Shown here one piece after another: positions 26,152 to 35,103 of a stretch of DNA of 64,000 nucleotides; position 1 is the first letter of the stretch, and the number at the start of each line of letters is the position of its first letter. The notes beneath the pieces are model-generated. The model was not told where the DNA came from. It did no database searches and was given only the letters and a program-made list of their open reading frames with translations. Position numbers and translations under genes: made by a program. Source of the DNA: MedAcidi-G1 sp002713545 (GTDB lineage Bacteria; Actinomycetota; Acidimicrobiia; Acidimicrobiales; MedAcidi-G1). The stretch spans positions 1 to 64,000 of the forward strand of contig CAXGYF010000001.1 in NCBI GenBank assembly GCA_964013895.1. The letters run 5' to 3'.

Positions 26152-27639
26152 TCAGTTGTTTTGCGGGAAACCTAGGTCTACTTGACTGGTCGTTGGATCA
26201 GGCCATCTGCTCGTAATCACTTTGGGTCGCGTAAAGAAATTTAAACCTTCAGGTCCATACATGGTTGTATCTCCAAAAAGAGAATTGTTCCATCCTCCAA
26301 AAGAGTGGTACCCAACTGGAACGGGTATGGGGACATTTATTCCCACCATCCCGGCGTCAGCGTCTTGTTGGAATTGTCGCGCTGTGCCTCCATCTCGAGT
26401 GAAAATTGCGGCGCCATTTCCGTAGGGATTTTCTGAAATCATTTCCACTGCTTCGTTGTAATTATCTGCTCTTACGACAGAAAGAACGGGTCCAAAAATC
26501 TCGTCTTTGTACACACTCATGTCAGTTTTTACGTGATCGAGAAGTGACACCCCAATAAAAAATCCTTTGCTGTCGAAAATCTGTTCACGTCCATCAACGA
26601 CTAGGCGCGCTCCTTCGCTTTCTCCTGCTTCGATATAGCCGGCAACTTTGTCTCGGTGTTCTTTTGTTATCAATGGTCCCATTTCTGACTCTGGATTTTC
26701 CCCTGGACCTATTACCAACTTTTCCATTCTTAACTTGATTGCGTCAACTAATGGACCTGCAATATCTCCTATCGCGACTACCACTGAAATGGCCATACAC
26801 CTTTCACCTGCTGAACCATAAGCGGCTGAAACTGCAGCATCCGCTGCAAGATCTAAGTCAGCATCAGGTAAAACCAACATGTGATTTTTAGCACCTCCAA
26901 GAGCCTGAACTCGCTTTCCTTTAGAAGTGCCTGTTGAATAAACATATTTAGCTATTGGAGTAGAGCCCACGAAACTAACAGCAGAAATATCTGGGTGTTC
27001 CAGTAATCTGTCGACCGCAGTTTTGTCACCATTAACCAAATTAACTACACCTGATGGGAACCCAGCTTCTTGCGCTAATTCGATCAGAAGCCTTGGAGCA
27101 GACGGATCTCTTTCCGATGGTTTCAAAACAAAAGTGTTGCCGCATGCAACTGCATTAGGAATCATCCATAATGGCACCATGGCAGGAAAATTAAACGGTG
27201 TTATTCCAGCACACACACCAAGAGGTTGCCTTACTGTGTAGACATCAACCCCTGTTGACGCATGTTCGCTATAGGTGCCTTTTAAAGAATCTGCGAATCC
27301 ACAAGCAAACTCTATATTCTCGATTCCTCTAGCAACCTCTCCTCTTGCATCATCAGACACTTTCCCATGCTCTTCTGTCAATCTGGAGGCGATCTCCGTT
27401 TCATTTTCAATCACTAGATTTCTGAAATTATGTAAAAGTTTTACTCTCCTGGCAATAGAAACATTCCCCCATTCCTGGAAAGCATTTTTAGACGATTGAA
27501 CCGCGAGATCGACTTCCTCAACCGAAGCAAGATCGACTTCTCCTGTTTGTTCCCCTGTGGCAGGATTATAGACGGGGCCTACGTTTCCCGAAGTGGACTC
27601 AAAACTTTTTGCATCAATTAAATGTGTAATTCTGCGCAT
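26152..27639 (-). CDS. mmsA: Methylmalonate/malonate-semialdehyde dehydrogenase (CoA-acylating)
   Basis: A 495-residue aldehyde dehydrogenase of the MmsA subgroup: PLGVCAGITPFNFPAMVPLWMIPNAVACGNTFVLKPSERDPSAP, the catalytic cysteine in GSAGERCMAIS, and the diagnostic YHSFGGWNNSLFGD near the C-terminus. It converts malonate semialdehyde to acetyl-CoA and methylmalonate semialdehyde to propionyl-CoA, releasing CO2, and so is the last step of uracil/thymine reductive degradation via beta-alanine or beta-aminoisobutyrate. The ATG at 27639 follows a GAGG; an upstream TTG at 27651 is rejected. It lies 25 bases downstream of the dihydropyrimidinase gene. Confidence 0.93.
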   Translation of the reverse strand: MRRITHLIDAKSFESTSGNVGPVYNPATGEQTGEVDLASVEEVDLAVQSSKNAFQEWGNVSIARRVKLLHNFRNLVIENETEIASRLTEEHGKVSDDARGEVARGIENIEFACGFADSLKGTYSEHASTGVDVYTVRQPLGVCAGITPFNFPAMVPLWMIPNAVACGNTFVLKPSERDPSAPRLLIELAQEAGFPSGVVNLVNGDKTAVDRLLEHPDISAVSFVGSTPIAKYVYSTGTSKGKRVQALGGAKNHMLVLPDADLDLAADAAVSAAYGSAGERCMAISVVVAIGDIAGPLVDAIKLRMEKLVIGPGENPESEMGPLITKEHRDKVAGYIEAGESEGARLVVDGREQIFDSKGFFIGVSLLDHVKTDMSVYKDEIFGPVLSVVRADNYNEAVEMISENPYGNGAAIFTRDGGTARQFQQDADAGMVGINVPIPVPVGYHSFGGWNNSLFGDTTMYGPEGLNFFTRPKVITSRWPDPTTSQVDLGFPQNN

Positions 27640-27664
27640 AGATAACCTCAATTACTTTTAGTAA

Positions 27665-29077
27665 TTAAATCAGATATGAAGAAAGGCCGCGACGTAAGTA
27701 ACGTCCATCTCCTTTTGCTCCATGATATGCGCTGTCTTCTATCAGCACTTTTCCTCGGGAAATAACTGTGTCGACGTGACCATCTATATCGAAACCTTCA
27801 TATGCAGAATAATCCATGCTCATATGATGAGTATCTACCGAAATGTGTGTTTTAGCATTTGGATCATAAAGAACTATGTCAGCATCAGAACCGGCGGCAA
27901 TGACACCTTTCTGCGGATATAGACCAAACATGCGGGCAGGAGTTGTTGAACAAGTTTCAACCCAACGTTCTAAAGACAACTCTCCCATTACAACTCCCTG
28001 ATATATGAGATCCATTCGGTGTTCTACACCACCTATTCCATTGGGAATTGCTCTAAAGTCTTCGAGACCTAATTCTTTCTGTTCTTTCATGCAAAATGGG
28101 CAATGATCTGTTGAAACTACTGCTAGGTCATTAGTTCTGAGACCTCTCCATAGATCTTTATGGTGTGTGTGTTCTTTTGTTCTGAGAGGTGGTGAACAAA
28201 CATAACCTGCTCCTGCAAAACCAGGTGCTCCTAGATGATCCTCCAGGTTTAGGTACAAATATTGAGGGCAAGTTTCGGCGTACACGTTGTGTCCTTCGTT
28301 TCGTGCTTCCGCAACACGCTCTAAAGCTTCACTGGCGGAGAGATGAACAAAATAGACGGGTGCTCCAGCGACAAGAGCTAATTGAATAGCACGGTTAGTG
28401 GCTTCACCTTCGAGTCGAGGGGGTCTGGTGATTCCATGGTAAACGGGATCGGTCTGTCCGCGCGATGCGGCCTGTTCAGCAATTACATCTATGGCTATAC
28501 CGTTTTCAGCGTGCATACAAATCATTGCTCCATTTTCTGAAGCTTTCTGCATGACTTTTAGTATTTGGCCGTCATCACTGTAAAAGACACCTGGATACGC
28601 CATAAATAATTTAAAACTGGTTATACCTTCGTCGACTAAAGCGTCCATTTCCTTTAGAGCTGCATCATCCACCCCACCTAAAATCATGTGAAATGCATAG
28701 TCAATGGCACACTCACCCTCGGCCTTAGCAAACCATGAGTCAAGACATTCTCTAACATTCTCTCCATATTTCTGTACTGCAAAATCAATGATTGTCGTAG
28801 TTCCACCCCATGCCGCAGCTCGAGTGCCAATTTCGAAAGTGTCAGATGCAAAAGTACCTCCGAAAGGCAGTTCCATATGGGTATGGCAATCAATTCCTCC
28901 CGGCACAACGTATTTACCTTTTGCATCAATGACTTTTTCCGCTCCAGATTCAGCACTAACAGCAGCTGAAGTGCCTGGTTGTAGGATTGCCGCTATTTTC
29001 TCTCCGTCAATGAGAACATCTGCTTCATGACGTCCGGTTGTACTTACTACAGTTCCATTTTTTATTAGAGTCGTCAT
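27665..29077 (-). CDS. Dihydropyrimidinase (D-hydantoinase family)
   Basis: A 470-residue amidohydrolase that opens dihydrouracil or dihydrothymine to the N-carbamoyl amino acid. The binuclear metal site is recognisable: His65 and His67 (DCHTHMELPFGG), Lys156 (SFKLFMAYPG, the carboxylated bridging lysine), CMHAENG, VHLSASEAL and STDHCPFCMKEQK. AHMELPFGGT and the FKLFMAYPG stretch point to dihydropyrimidinase rather than allantoinase. A GGGGAGAG ribosome site precedes the ATG. Its neighbours are the next two enzymes of the same pathway. It is cytoplasmic and probably tetrameric. Confidence 0.94.
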   Translation of the reverse strand: MTTLIKNGTVVSTTGRHEADVLIDGEKIAAILQPGTSAAVSAESGAEKVIDAKGKYVVPGGIDCHTHMELPFGGTFASDTFEIGTRAAAWGGTTTIIDFAVQKYGENVRECLDSWFAKAEGECAIDYAFHMILGGVDDAALKEMDALVDEGITSFKLFMAYPGVFYSDDGQILKVMQKASENGAMICMHAENGIAIDVIAEQAASRGQTDPVYHGITRPPRLEGEATNRAIQLALVAGAPVYFVHLSASEALERVAEARNEGHNVYAETCPQYLYLNLEDHLGAPGFAGAGYVCSPPLRTKEHTHHKDLWRGLRTNDLAVVSTDHCPFCMKEQKELGLEDFRAIPNGIGGVEHRMDLIYQGVVMGELSLERWVETCSTTPARMFGLYPQKGVIAAGSDADIVLYDPNAKTHISVDTHHMSMDYSAYEGFDIDGHVDTVISRGKVLIEDSAYHGAKGDGRYLRRGLSSYLI

Positions 29078-29099
29078 ATCTCTCCCCTCATTTCAGACT

Positions 29100-30392
29100 T
29101 TAATTATCTAAATCCTTTATAGCCTCATTCAAGATTGCAATTCCTTCATCTATCTCTTCTTCTGTAACAGTCATCGGTGGGGCTATACGAATAACATTTC
29201 CATAAAGCCCTCCTTTCCCGATAAGCAAACCTGAAGCCCTCGTGGCTTCCATTAGTTGAGCTGCAGCCGGTGCGTTGGGTTCAATCGAATCAGGAATTAC
29301 GGTCTCGATAGCACGCATAAGACCTCTTCCTCGAGTCTCAGCTATCACCGACGAATCAGATACCGCTTGACTTATTCCTTTTGTTAATCTTTCGCCCATT
29401 TCTTTTGAATTTTTTTGGGTGTCGTGTTCAAGCATGTAATTTATTGTGGCTAACGCTCCAGCCGACGCTATGGGATTACCACCAAAAGTGGAAATAGAGT
29501 TAGCTGGCATCGCTTCCATAACCTCTGCCCTGCCGACTACCCCTCCTAGAGCTAAACCATTCCCAACCCCCTTAGCGAAGGTCATCATGTCAGGCACTAT
29601 TCCATGTGCTTGATAACCCCAAAAATTCTCTCCGGTTCTTCCCCAGCCTGTTTGAACTTCATCAGAAATAAACAAAACGCCTCGATTATCCAACTCTTTT
29701 TTCATCGCACCGAAGAAACCATCAGGTGGTGTAGCAAAACCACCTACACCTTGGATTGGTTCAGCAATCATCGTCGCTACATCCCCTGATGTCATCATGT
29801 CAAAAACTTGGACAAGATCATCAACGCAAGCGTTGGTGTAGCTCTCATCGTCGAAGTTGTTAAATGGACTCCGCAATCTATAGCCGCCGTGCACATAATT
29901 TACAGATAAGCCACTCAAGCTGGTGGGTGACCACGATCTATGAGAAGTAATTGCTACAGTCGAAAAGGAACGTCCATGATAACTGTTTCTAAGTGCCAAA
30001 ATTTGATTTGAACGACGGTACGCAGTGGCCAACAACAAAGCCGCATCATTAGCTTCCGTTCCTGACGTAGTGAAGAAAACTCGTGCGTCCGGTATACCTG
30101 ATAATTCCGTAATAAGTTCCGCTAATTCAATCATTGGTTCTGACAAATACAAGGTTGAAGAATGAAGAACTTTAGATGCTTGTTCATTGATAGCTTGGGT
30201 CACTTCAGGTATGTCATATCCAAGACTTGTTGTCAGAATCCCCCCAAAAAAATCAAGGTACCGGTTGCCTTCGACGTCATAGACATGTCTACCTTCGCCG
30301 TAATCCATAGAAATTGGGGGATCATAATATAAAGCCAACCATGAGGGAAGAACCTCAGAATGACGTTTTAAAAGCTCTGAATTAGTTGCCAT
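29100..30392 (-). CDS. Class III (omega) aminotransferase, probably beta-alanine/beta-aminoisobutyrate
   Basis: A 430-residue PLP-dependent aminotransferase. YLDFFGGILTTSLGYDIPEV begins the fold, FFTTSGTEANDAALLLA binds PLP phosphate, FISDEVQTGWGRTGE supplies the PLP-pyridine Asp, and the Schiff-base Lys is in MMTFAKGVGNG. The overall pattern is that of alanine-glyoxylate aminotransferase 2-like enzymes. Between dihydropyrimidinase, beta-ureidopropionase and MmsA, the natural job is moving the amino group of beta-alanine or beta-aminoisobutyrate to pyruvate or glyoxylate (context inference). Confidence 0.92.
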   Translation of the reverse strand: MATNSELLKRHSEVLPSWLALYYDPPISMDYGEGRHVYDVEGNRYLDFFGGILTTSLGYDIPEVTQAINEQASKVLHSSTLYLSEPMIELAELITELSGIPDARVFFTTSGTEANDAALLLATAYRRSNQILALRNSYHGRSFSTVAITSHRSWSPTSLSGLSVNYVHGGYRLRSPFNNFDDESYTNACVDDLVQVFDMMTSGDVATMIAEPIQGVGGFATPPDGFFGAMKKELDNRGVLFISDEVQTGWGRTGENFWGYQAHGIVPDMMTFAKGVGNGLALGGVVGRAEVMEAMPANSISTFGGNPIASAGALATINYMLEHDTQKNSKEMGERLTKGISQAVSDSSVIAETRGRGLMRAIETVIPDSIEPNAPAAAQLMEATRASGLLIGKGGLYGNVIRIAPPMTVTEEEIDEGIAILNEAIKDLDN

Positions 30393-30411
30393 TTTTATCC
30401 GTTCTTGAAAA

Positions 30412-31254
30412 CTAAGGGGTTACTAAATCTTCATAAGTGCTGGGTCTACGGTCTCTGTAAAAGGCCCACTGATTACGAACTTCGTCGATCATTTCCAAAT
30501 CTAAATCTCTTATTATCAATTCTTCTTCTTGATCTGAGCAAACATCTCCGACGAACTGTCCTCGTGGATCAGCAAAGTAAGTTGTCCCATAAAAATCATT
30601 TTCTCCTAGCGGCTCGATTCCCACTCGATTAATTGCTCCTACGAAATACATGTTTGCAACTGCCGATGCGGGCTGTTCAAGTTTCCATAGATAAGAAGAA
30701 AGACCTCTACTTGTCGCAGATGGATTGAATACGATCTGAGCCCCATTCATTCCTAAAGCTCTCCAACCTTCTGGGAAATGTCTGTCATAGCAAATATAAA
30801 CTCCAACTCGACCGACAGCTGTTTGAAAAACGGGAAAACCTGAATTCCCAGGCTTGAAATAAAATTTTTCCCAAAATCCGTTGACCTGCGGAATATGAGT
30901 TTTACGGTATTTCCCTAAATAAGTTCCATCAGCGTCAATTACTGCCGCTGTGTTATATAAAAAGCCTTCTTTTTCTTTTTCATACATGGGTAGTACTAAT
31001 ACCATCCCAAGTTCTGACGCCAATTCTTGAAACCGCTTTACAGTTGGGCCATCCGGAATTGCTTCTGCGTAGCCATAGTATTCAATTTCTTGAACTTGAC
31101 AAAAATAAGGACCATAGAAAAGTTCTTGAAAACACATTATTTGAGCGCCTTGGCTGGCGGCCTCACGAAGGTATTGTTCATGAAGGTCAATCATTGATTC
31201 TTTATCGCCTGTCCATCTTGTTTGAACCATCGCGGCGCGTACTACATTTGACAT
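30412..31254 (-). CDS. Beta-ureidopropionase / N-carbamoyl amino-acid amidohydrolase (nitrilase family)
   Basis: A 280-residue carbon-nitrogen hydrolase with the full catalytic triad: Glu44 (CFQELF), Lys118 (YRKTHIP) and Cys155 (YICYDRHFPEGWR). It would cleave N-carbamoyl-beta-alanine to beta-alanine, CO2 and ammonia. Length and motifs fit bacterial beta-ureidopropionase. An AGGAG lies 7 bases before the ATG. It is the first gene of the minus-strand run that continues to 21507, with gaps of at most about 35 bases, so the whole pathway plus importer is probably one operon. Confidence 0.92.
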   Translation of the reverse strand: MSNVVRAAMVQTRWTGDKESMIDLHEQYLREAASQGAQIMCFQELFYGPYFCQVQEIEYYGYAEAIPDGPTVKRFQELASELGMVLVLPMYEKEKEGFLYNTAAVIDADGTYLGKYRKTHIPQVNGFWEKFYFKPGNSGFPVFQTAVGRVGVYICYDRHFPEGWRALGMNGAQIVFNPSATSRGLSSYLWKLEQPASAVANMYFVGAINRVGIEPLGENDFYGTTYFADPRGQFVGDVCSDQEEELIIRDLDLEMIDEVRNQWAFYRDRRPSTYEDLVTP

Positions 31255-31370
31255 CTAATTCTCCTAATTTTCTATTACAGAAGACCAAGCAATAACTACC
31301 GGTTTCTTAATGAGGCTACCGCTTTGCTTTAAACACCCAAATTTTAATTATTCTGAAATTTGAATTTAAT

Positions 31371-32585
31371 CTAGTTTTCTGGCGGAGACAGGCCTTTGAG
31401 CTCTTCGGACTGCAAATCTCTAGGTTTTGTTTCCAATTCCTCTGGAGAGGTAATTACCTCGTTTCCGATACCTAAATCTGGAAATTTTCGAAGAGTCGCC
31501 ATCAAACGTCCATCGACTGAACCGACCATAGTGTTATAGGCATTAATAGCTGAATTTAGACCGCGCCCTGTTTTATCCATATGCCCAAGAACAGTTCCGA
31601 TTCTTTCGTACAGTTCTTCACCGAGATCTGCTATTTCTTTTGCATGTTCGGTAATTCGAGCTTCCTGCCATCCTCTTGCGACTGCCCATAAAAGTGCCAA
31701 AAGATTTACTGGCGAAGCAAGTAAAACTCTTTTTTCCATTGCATCTTGCAAAAGTGACACATCGACTCTCAGGGCATCCGCTAAAAAAGACTCCCCTGGG
31801 ACAAACAAAACTACAAATTCTGGTGCAGGCCCATCGTTTTGCTCCCAGTACTTGCGATTTGCCAGTGCAGTAACATGTGATCGTAAAGCAGACGCATGAC
31901 GGGATAAATGGCTTTCAATTTCAGCTTGATCCGATGACTCTTGTGCTTCAAGGTATGCATCCAAAGGAACTTTCGCATCTACTGCTAAATGTGCTCCATT
32001 GGGAAGTCTTACCCTAACATCGGGTCTTCCAATATTTCCGCTCCTGTTTTCGCCAGTTGCCTGTTCTTCATAATCGCAATAAGGGGCCATGCCAGCAAGT
32101 TCGATTACATTACGGAGCTGATTTTCTCCCCATGCCCCGCGAGCAGTGGGTGAACGTAATGCTTCAGTTAATGCAACATTTGAGGCACTTAGTTCGCCCA
32201 TTCGCGATGTTAAAGTTTCGACTGCACCCTTCTCTTTGTCGTGCGCTGATCGAAGCTCACTTACTGTTTTTCCTAGTTGATCGATCTGTTTTGTAAAAGG
32301 GTCAAGCAAACCTTTTGTTTGCTCTTTAACAACGTTCATTCTTTCGGAAGCCAGAGTCAAAAATTGCTCATTATTATCTTTGAGTGCTTTAGTCGCTACT
32401 TCTCCCATTTGAGCTTTAAGTTCTGAAGTCAACTGTGCAACCATCGATGCCACATCATCTTTATCACTGGATTCGTTAGTGTCTAACTTCGAAGAAATCT
32501 TTTGGCCCCTAAGTGCTTTTAGTGAGATGAAAAGACTTACTAATAGAGCAACGAGTAAAACAATGATGATTGCAGAAGAATCCAT
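31371..32585 (-). CDS. rmuC: DNA recombination protein RmuC
   Basis: A 404-residue protein. An N-terminal membrane segment (residues ~5-24) is followed by a long coiled coil with heptad-rich KEQTKGLLDPFTKQIDQLGKTVSELR, then the RmuC core: ARGAWGENQLRNVIELAGM, GRPDVRVRLPNGAHLAVDAKVPLDAYL and FVVLFVPGESFLADAL. RmuC limits inversions at repeats and is predicted to be a PD-(D/E)XK-like nuclease; the DAKVP stretch is consistent. No ribosome site is seen before the ATG. It appears to be a single-gene unit, convergent or divergent to unrelated neighbours. Confidence 0.93.
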   Translation of the reverse strand: MDSSAIIIVLLVALLVSLFISLKALRGQKISSKLDTNESSDKDDVASMVAQLTSELKAQMGEVATKALKDNNEQFLTLASERMNVVKEQTKGLLDPFTKQIDQLGKTVSELRSAHDKEKGAVETLTSRMGELSASNVALTEALRSPTARGAWGENQLRNVIELAGMAPYCDYEEQATGENRSGNIGRPDVRVRLPNGAHLAVDAKVPLDAYLEAQESSDQAEIESHLSRHASALRSHVTALANRKYWEQNDGPAPEFVVLFVPGESFLADALRVDVSLLQDAMEKRVLLASPVNLLALLWAVARGWQEARITEHAKEIADLGEELYERIGTVLGHMDKTGRGLNSAINAYNTMVGSVDGRLMATLRKFPDLGIGNEVITSPEELETKPRDLQSEELKGLSPPEN

Positions 32586-32708
32586 ACAACGAGATTATGC
32601 AATAGGTGGGACATATTCGGTCATGCGGAGGTTTTTTGATAAGAAGATCGACTTTTAGCGCGCTCGAACTAAACAAACTTTTATGATTAAAGACATGAAG
32701 GTGAAGAA

Positions 32709-33422
32709 ATGAGCGAAATTCCTCTAATCGGTATTACAGGTCGTCGGAAAAAAGGAAGCGATGTAAATGGAGTGCTTGCTGTTCAAGGTGAATTGGATAT
32801 AGATCTTTTTTTCACTAATTATGGACGACAAGTAAGTATGGCTGGGGGCATACCCGTACTAATACCGCGTGATGCGACTGCTGAAGTTGTATCAAAACTA
32901 GATGGGATAGTTCTAAGTGGTGGGGCTGATGTGGACCCGGCAATTCACTCCCCTGAAGAAGACCCAAGTTTAAGTAAATTTGAACCAGGACGCGATATAC
33001 ATGAATTTGAAATCCTTACAGGAGCCTTTGAAAATAACATTCCGGTTTTAGGTATTTGTAGGGGTTTACAAGTAATTAACGTCCACGCGGGTGGTACTCT
33101 TTTTCAAGATATTCCAGATCATGCGAACATTGATAAACCCTGCGATGATCGACATCATAAAGTTTGTTTCGAAGAGAACTCAATACTGTCAGGAATCTAC
33201 GGTTCTGAAATTGAAGTCAACTCACTACATCATCAAGCAATCAACAACATCGGTGAAGGAATAAAAGTGGTGGGCTGGTCTTCAGGAGGAGAGGCCACTG
33301 AAGAGGTCGTAGAAGCAATAGAAATTGAAAATAATAGAACTCTTGCTGTTCAATGGCATCCTGAATTGTTACCAGGAGCAGATCCGATTTTTAACTGGCT
33401 CATAAGTCAAGCAACAAAATAA
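32709..33422 (+). CDS. Class I glutamine-amidotransferase-like hydrolase (gamma-Glu-GABA hydrolase family, PuuD-like)
   Basis: A 237-residue peptidase C26-type enzyme. The catalytic triad is Cys117 (GICRGLQVINV) with His217 and Glu219 (QWHPE). DGIVLSGGADVDPAIH and NSLHHQAI are hallmarks of the PuuD group, which hydrolyses gamma-glutamyl amides such as gamma-Glu-GABA in polyamine catabolism. No other polyamine genes lie beside it, although two class III aminotransferases and an MFS gene are within 5 kb. The exact substrate is uncertain. Confidence 0.9.
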   Translation: MSEIPLIGITGRRKKGSDVNGVLAVQGELDIDLFFTNYGRQVSMAGGIPVLIPRDATAEVVSKLDGIVLSGGADVDPAIHSPEEDPSLSKFEPGRDIHEFEILTGAFENNIPVLGICRGLQVINVHAGGTLFQDIPDHANIDKPCDDRHHKVCFEENSILSGIYGSEIEVNSLHHQAINNIGEGIKVVGWSSGGEATEEVVEAIEIENNRTLAVQWHPELLPGADPIFNWLISQATK

Positions 33423-33437
33423 ATGCTCTATTTGAAA

Positions 33438-34313
33438 TCAAGGTTTTGATTTATCTACTAACTCATCAAAAACTTGGAAAATTTCTGTCCAAGTCTCCTC
33501 GGGCATACTGTGACCCATTCCTTCTATTTCAACTAAACGAGAATCTTTAATAGCCTTTGCTGTTTCTTTCCCTCCCCTAGGAGGCACCAACCGATCAGCG
33601 GTTCCGTGGATTACGGTTGTTGGGATAGATAGTGTTTCTAACTCTGGCCGACGATCCCCATCAGCCAATATCGCAGTTAGTTGTCTATTTGTTCCTGCGG
33701 GATTCCATGCACGATCAATGGAAGCTGCGACTAACTCACGGAGATTTTCTGGCAGAGGAAATTTGTCGCCATGAATGAGTCGTGCAGATTTAAGGCCACT
33801 TTCTATCCGACCTTCCCTGGTTCCCGAATCAGGTTCCATTAGTTCAACAGTCAGTTGATATTCAGGTCTAATAAAACGTGGAGTAGACATAATTGAACAA
33901 AGAGAAGCAACACGCTCAGGGTGATTTAATGCGAATCGTTGGACGATCATTCCACCCATTGATGCCCCGATCAAATGAGCTTTATCGATTTCTAATGAAT
34001 CCAATACGCCTAAAGCATCAGCGGCCATATCTGATAAAGAGTAAGGTGCCTTTATTTTTCTTCCAAACAGGGAAGATAAGTAAGTTCTATTCATATTTGG
34101 TTCACCGGCATCGTCAAACCATGTCGATAATCCAACATCACGGTTATCGAAGCGAATAACAAAATACCCCCGTTCAGAAAGCTGCTTACAGAAATCTTCA
34201 GGCCAGGCGGTCATCTGCGCCCCAAGACCCATTACCAACAAAACCGCAGGATTTCCCCTACTACCTATGGTCTCTACTTCAAGGGTTATACCGTTGGCTT
34301 CGATTTGTGGCAT
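33438..34313 (-). CDS. Alpha/beta hydrolase (serine esterase type)
   Basis: A 291-residue hydrolase. The N-terminal IEANGITLEVETIGSRGNPAVLLVMGLGAQM, FDNRDVGLST, nucleophile elbow GASMGG and C-terminal VEIEGMGHSMPEE give a Ser-Asp-His triad. LMEPDSGTREGR is in the lid. The ATG at 34313 (MPQIEANG) follows an AGAGGAG ribosome site and is preferred over the frame start at 34346. The subgroup is commonly annotated as alpha/beta hydrolase near aclacinomycin methylesterase-like proteins; the true substrate is unknown. It is convergent with the amidotransferase gene. Confidence 0.9.
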   Translation of the reverse strand: MPQIEANGITLEVETIGSRGNPAVLLVMGLGAQMTAWPEDFCKQLSERGYFVIRFDNRDVGLSTWFDDAGEPNMNRTYLSSLFGRKIKAPYSLSDMAADALGVLDSLEIDKAHLIGASMGGMIVQRFALNHPERVASLCSIMSTPRFIRPEYQLTVELMEPDSGTREGRIESGLKSARLIHGDKFPLPENLRELVAASIDRAWNPAGTNRQLTAILADGDRRPELETLSIPTTVIHGTADRLVPPRGGKETAKAIKDSRLVEIEGMGHSMPEETWTEIFQVFDELVDKSKP

Positions 34314-34373
34314 TTTGCTAACTCCTCTGAACGGAAAGAATTTCAATATTTTAAAGTATTTGTGGGAAGAAGC

Positions 34374-35006
34374 CTATTGGAAATTAGCTTCCACCAACTT
34401 TACCGGTAAACCTGAAAGTAAAACTTTCTTACCTTTAGCCTCAAAACCCCGAATTTCAAAAAGACTTTTTATTATTTCAACGTCAACTTTTGTCATTTCT
34501 TCTTCATGGTCATGATGCGTCTCATGTTGAGGGTGTTCAGGGTCTGTAAAATCTTCATCTACCAACAAAACTCTTCCCCCGGGCGCGATTACTCTAGCTA
34601 TTTCTTCTATGGAACCTTCCAAATCAGTCCAATGATGAATCGCGTTCACTGCACATACAACGTCGGTCGACCTTTTTGATAAAGGAATTTTTTCTGCCGC
34701 ACCTGCTTCTACTGTTATAAGCCCGGGGTCTTTTTGAAACTGCCTTCTAAAACCCAAAATAGCTCTCATAAATCTAGATGGATCAATGGCTACAACATGA
34801 GCGCCTCTGCTGGCAGCTTCTACCGATGCAGGACCCATACCCGCTCCTATATCTAAAACATTTTCACCCTTTTGGGGGTCTATCGATCGAATTACTTCTT
34901 TACTTAAAGGGGAGTTCCAAAATTTTGGAAGTTTCAGTAACCACGAAATTTTAGCTCTTACACCTTTATCGTGTTCATGTCTGTATCTGTCGAATTCATT
35001 TACCAA
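34374..35006 (-). CDS. Class I SAM-dependent methyltransferase
   Basis: A 210-residue Rossmann-fold methyltransferase. Motif I is VLDIGAGMGP at about residues 50-59, followed by VVAIDPS (acidic ribose contact), VVCAVNAIHHW and a post-motif IAPGGRVLLVDEDF. The protein carries a His-rich stretch (HPQHETHHDHEEE) after the core, which may bind metal. The start is a TTG at 35006 with a GAGG six bases upstream; no in-frame ATG fits. The acceptor is unknown. It lies upstream of, and on the same strand as, the alpha/beta hydrolase. Confidence 0.88.
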   Translation of the reverse strand: MVNEFDRYRHEHDKGVRAKISWLLKLPKFWNSPLSKEVIRSIDPQKGENVLDIGAGMGPASVEAASRGAHVVAIDPSRFMRAILGFRRQFQKDPGLITVEAGAAEKIPLSKRSTDVVCAVNAIHHWTDLEGSIEEIARVIAPGGRVLLVDEDFTDPEHPQHETHHDHEEEMTKVDVEIIKSLFEIRGFEAKGKKVLLSGLPVKLVEANFQ

Positions 35007-35103
35007 TTTTGTTCCTCATTTCTAAATTGATAATGCCACAAAAAAATATTTCTCAATACATGAAAATTCTCGCAAAGAACAACATTGTAAATAAACTTCT
35101 GCA

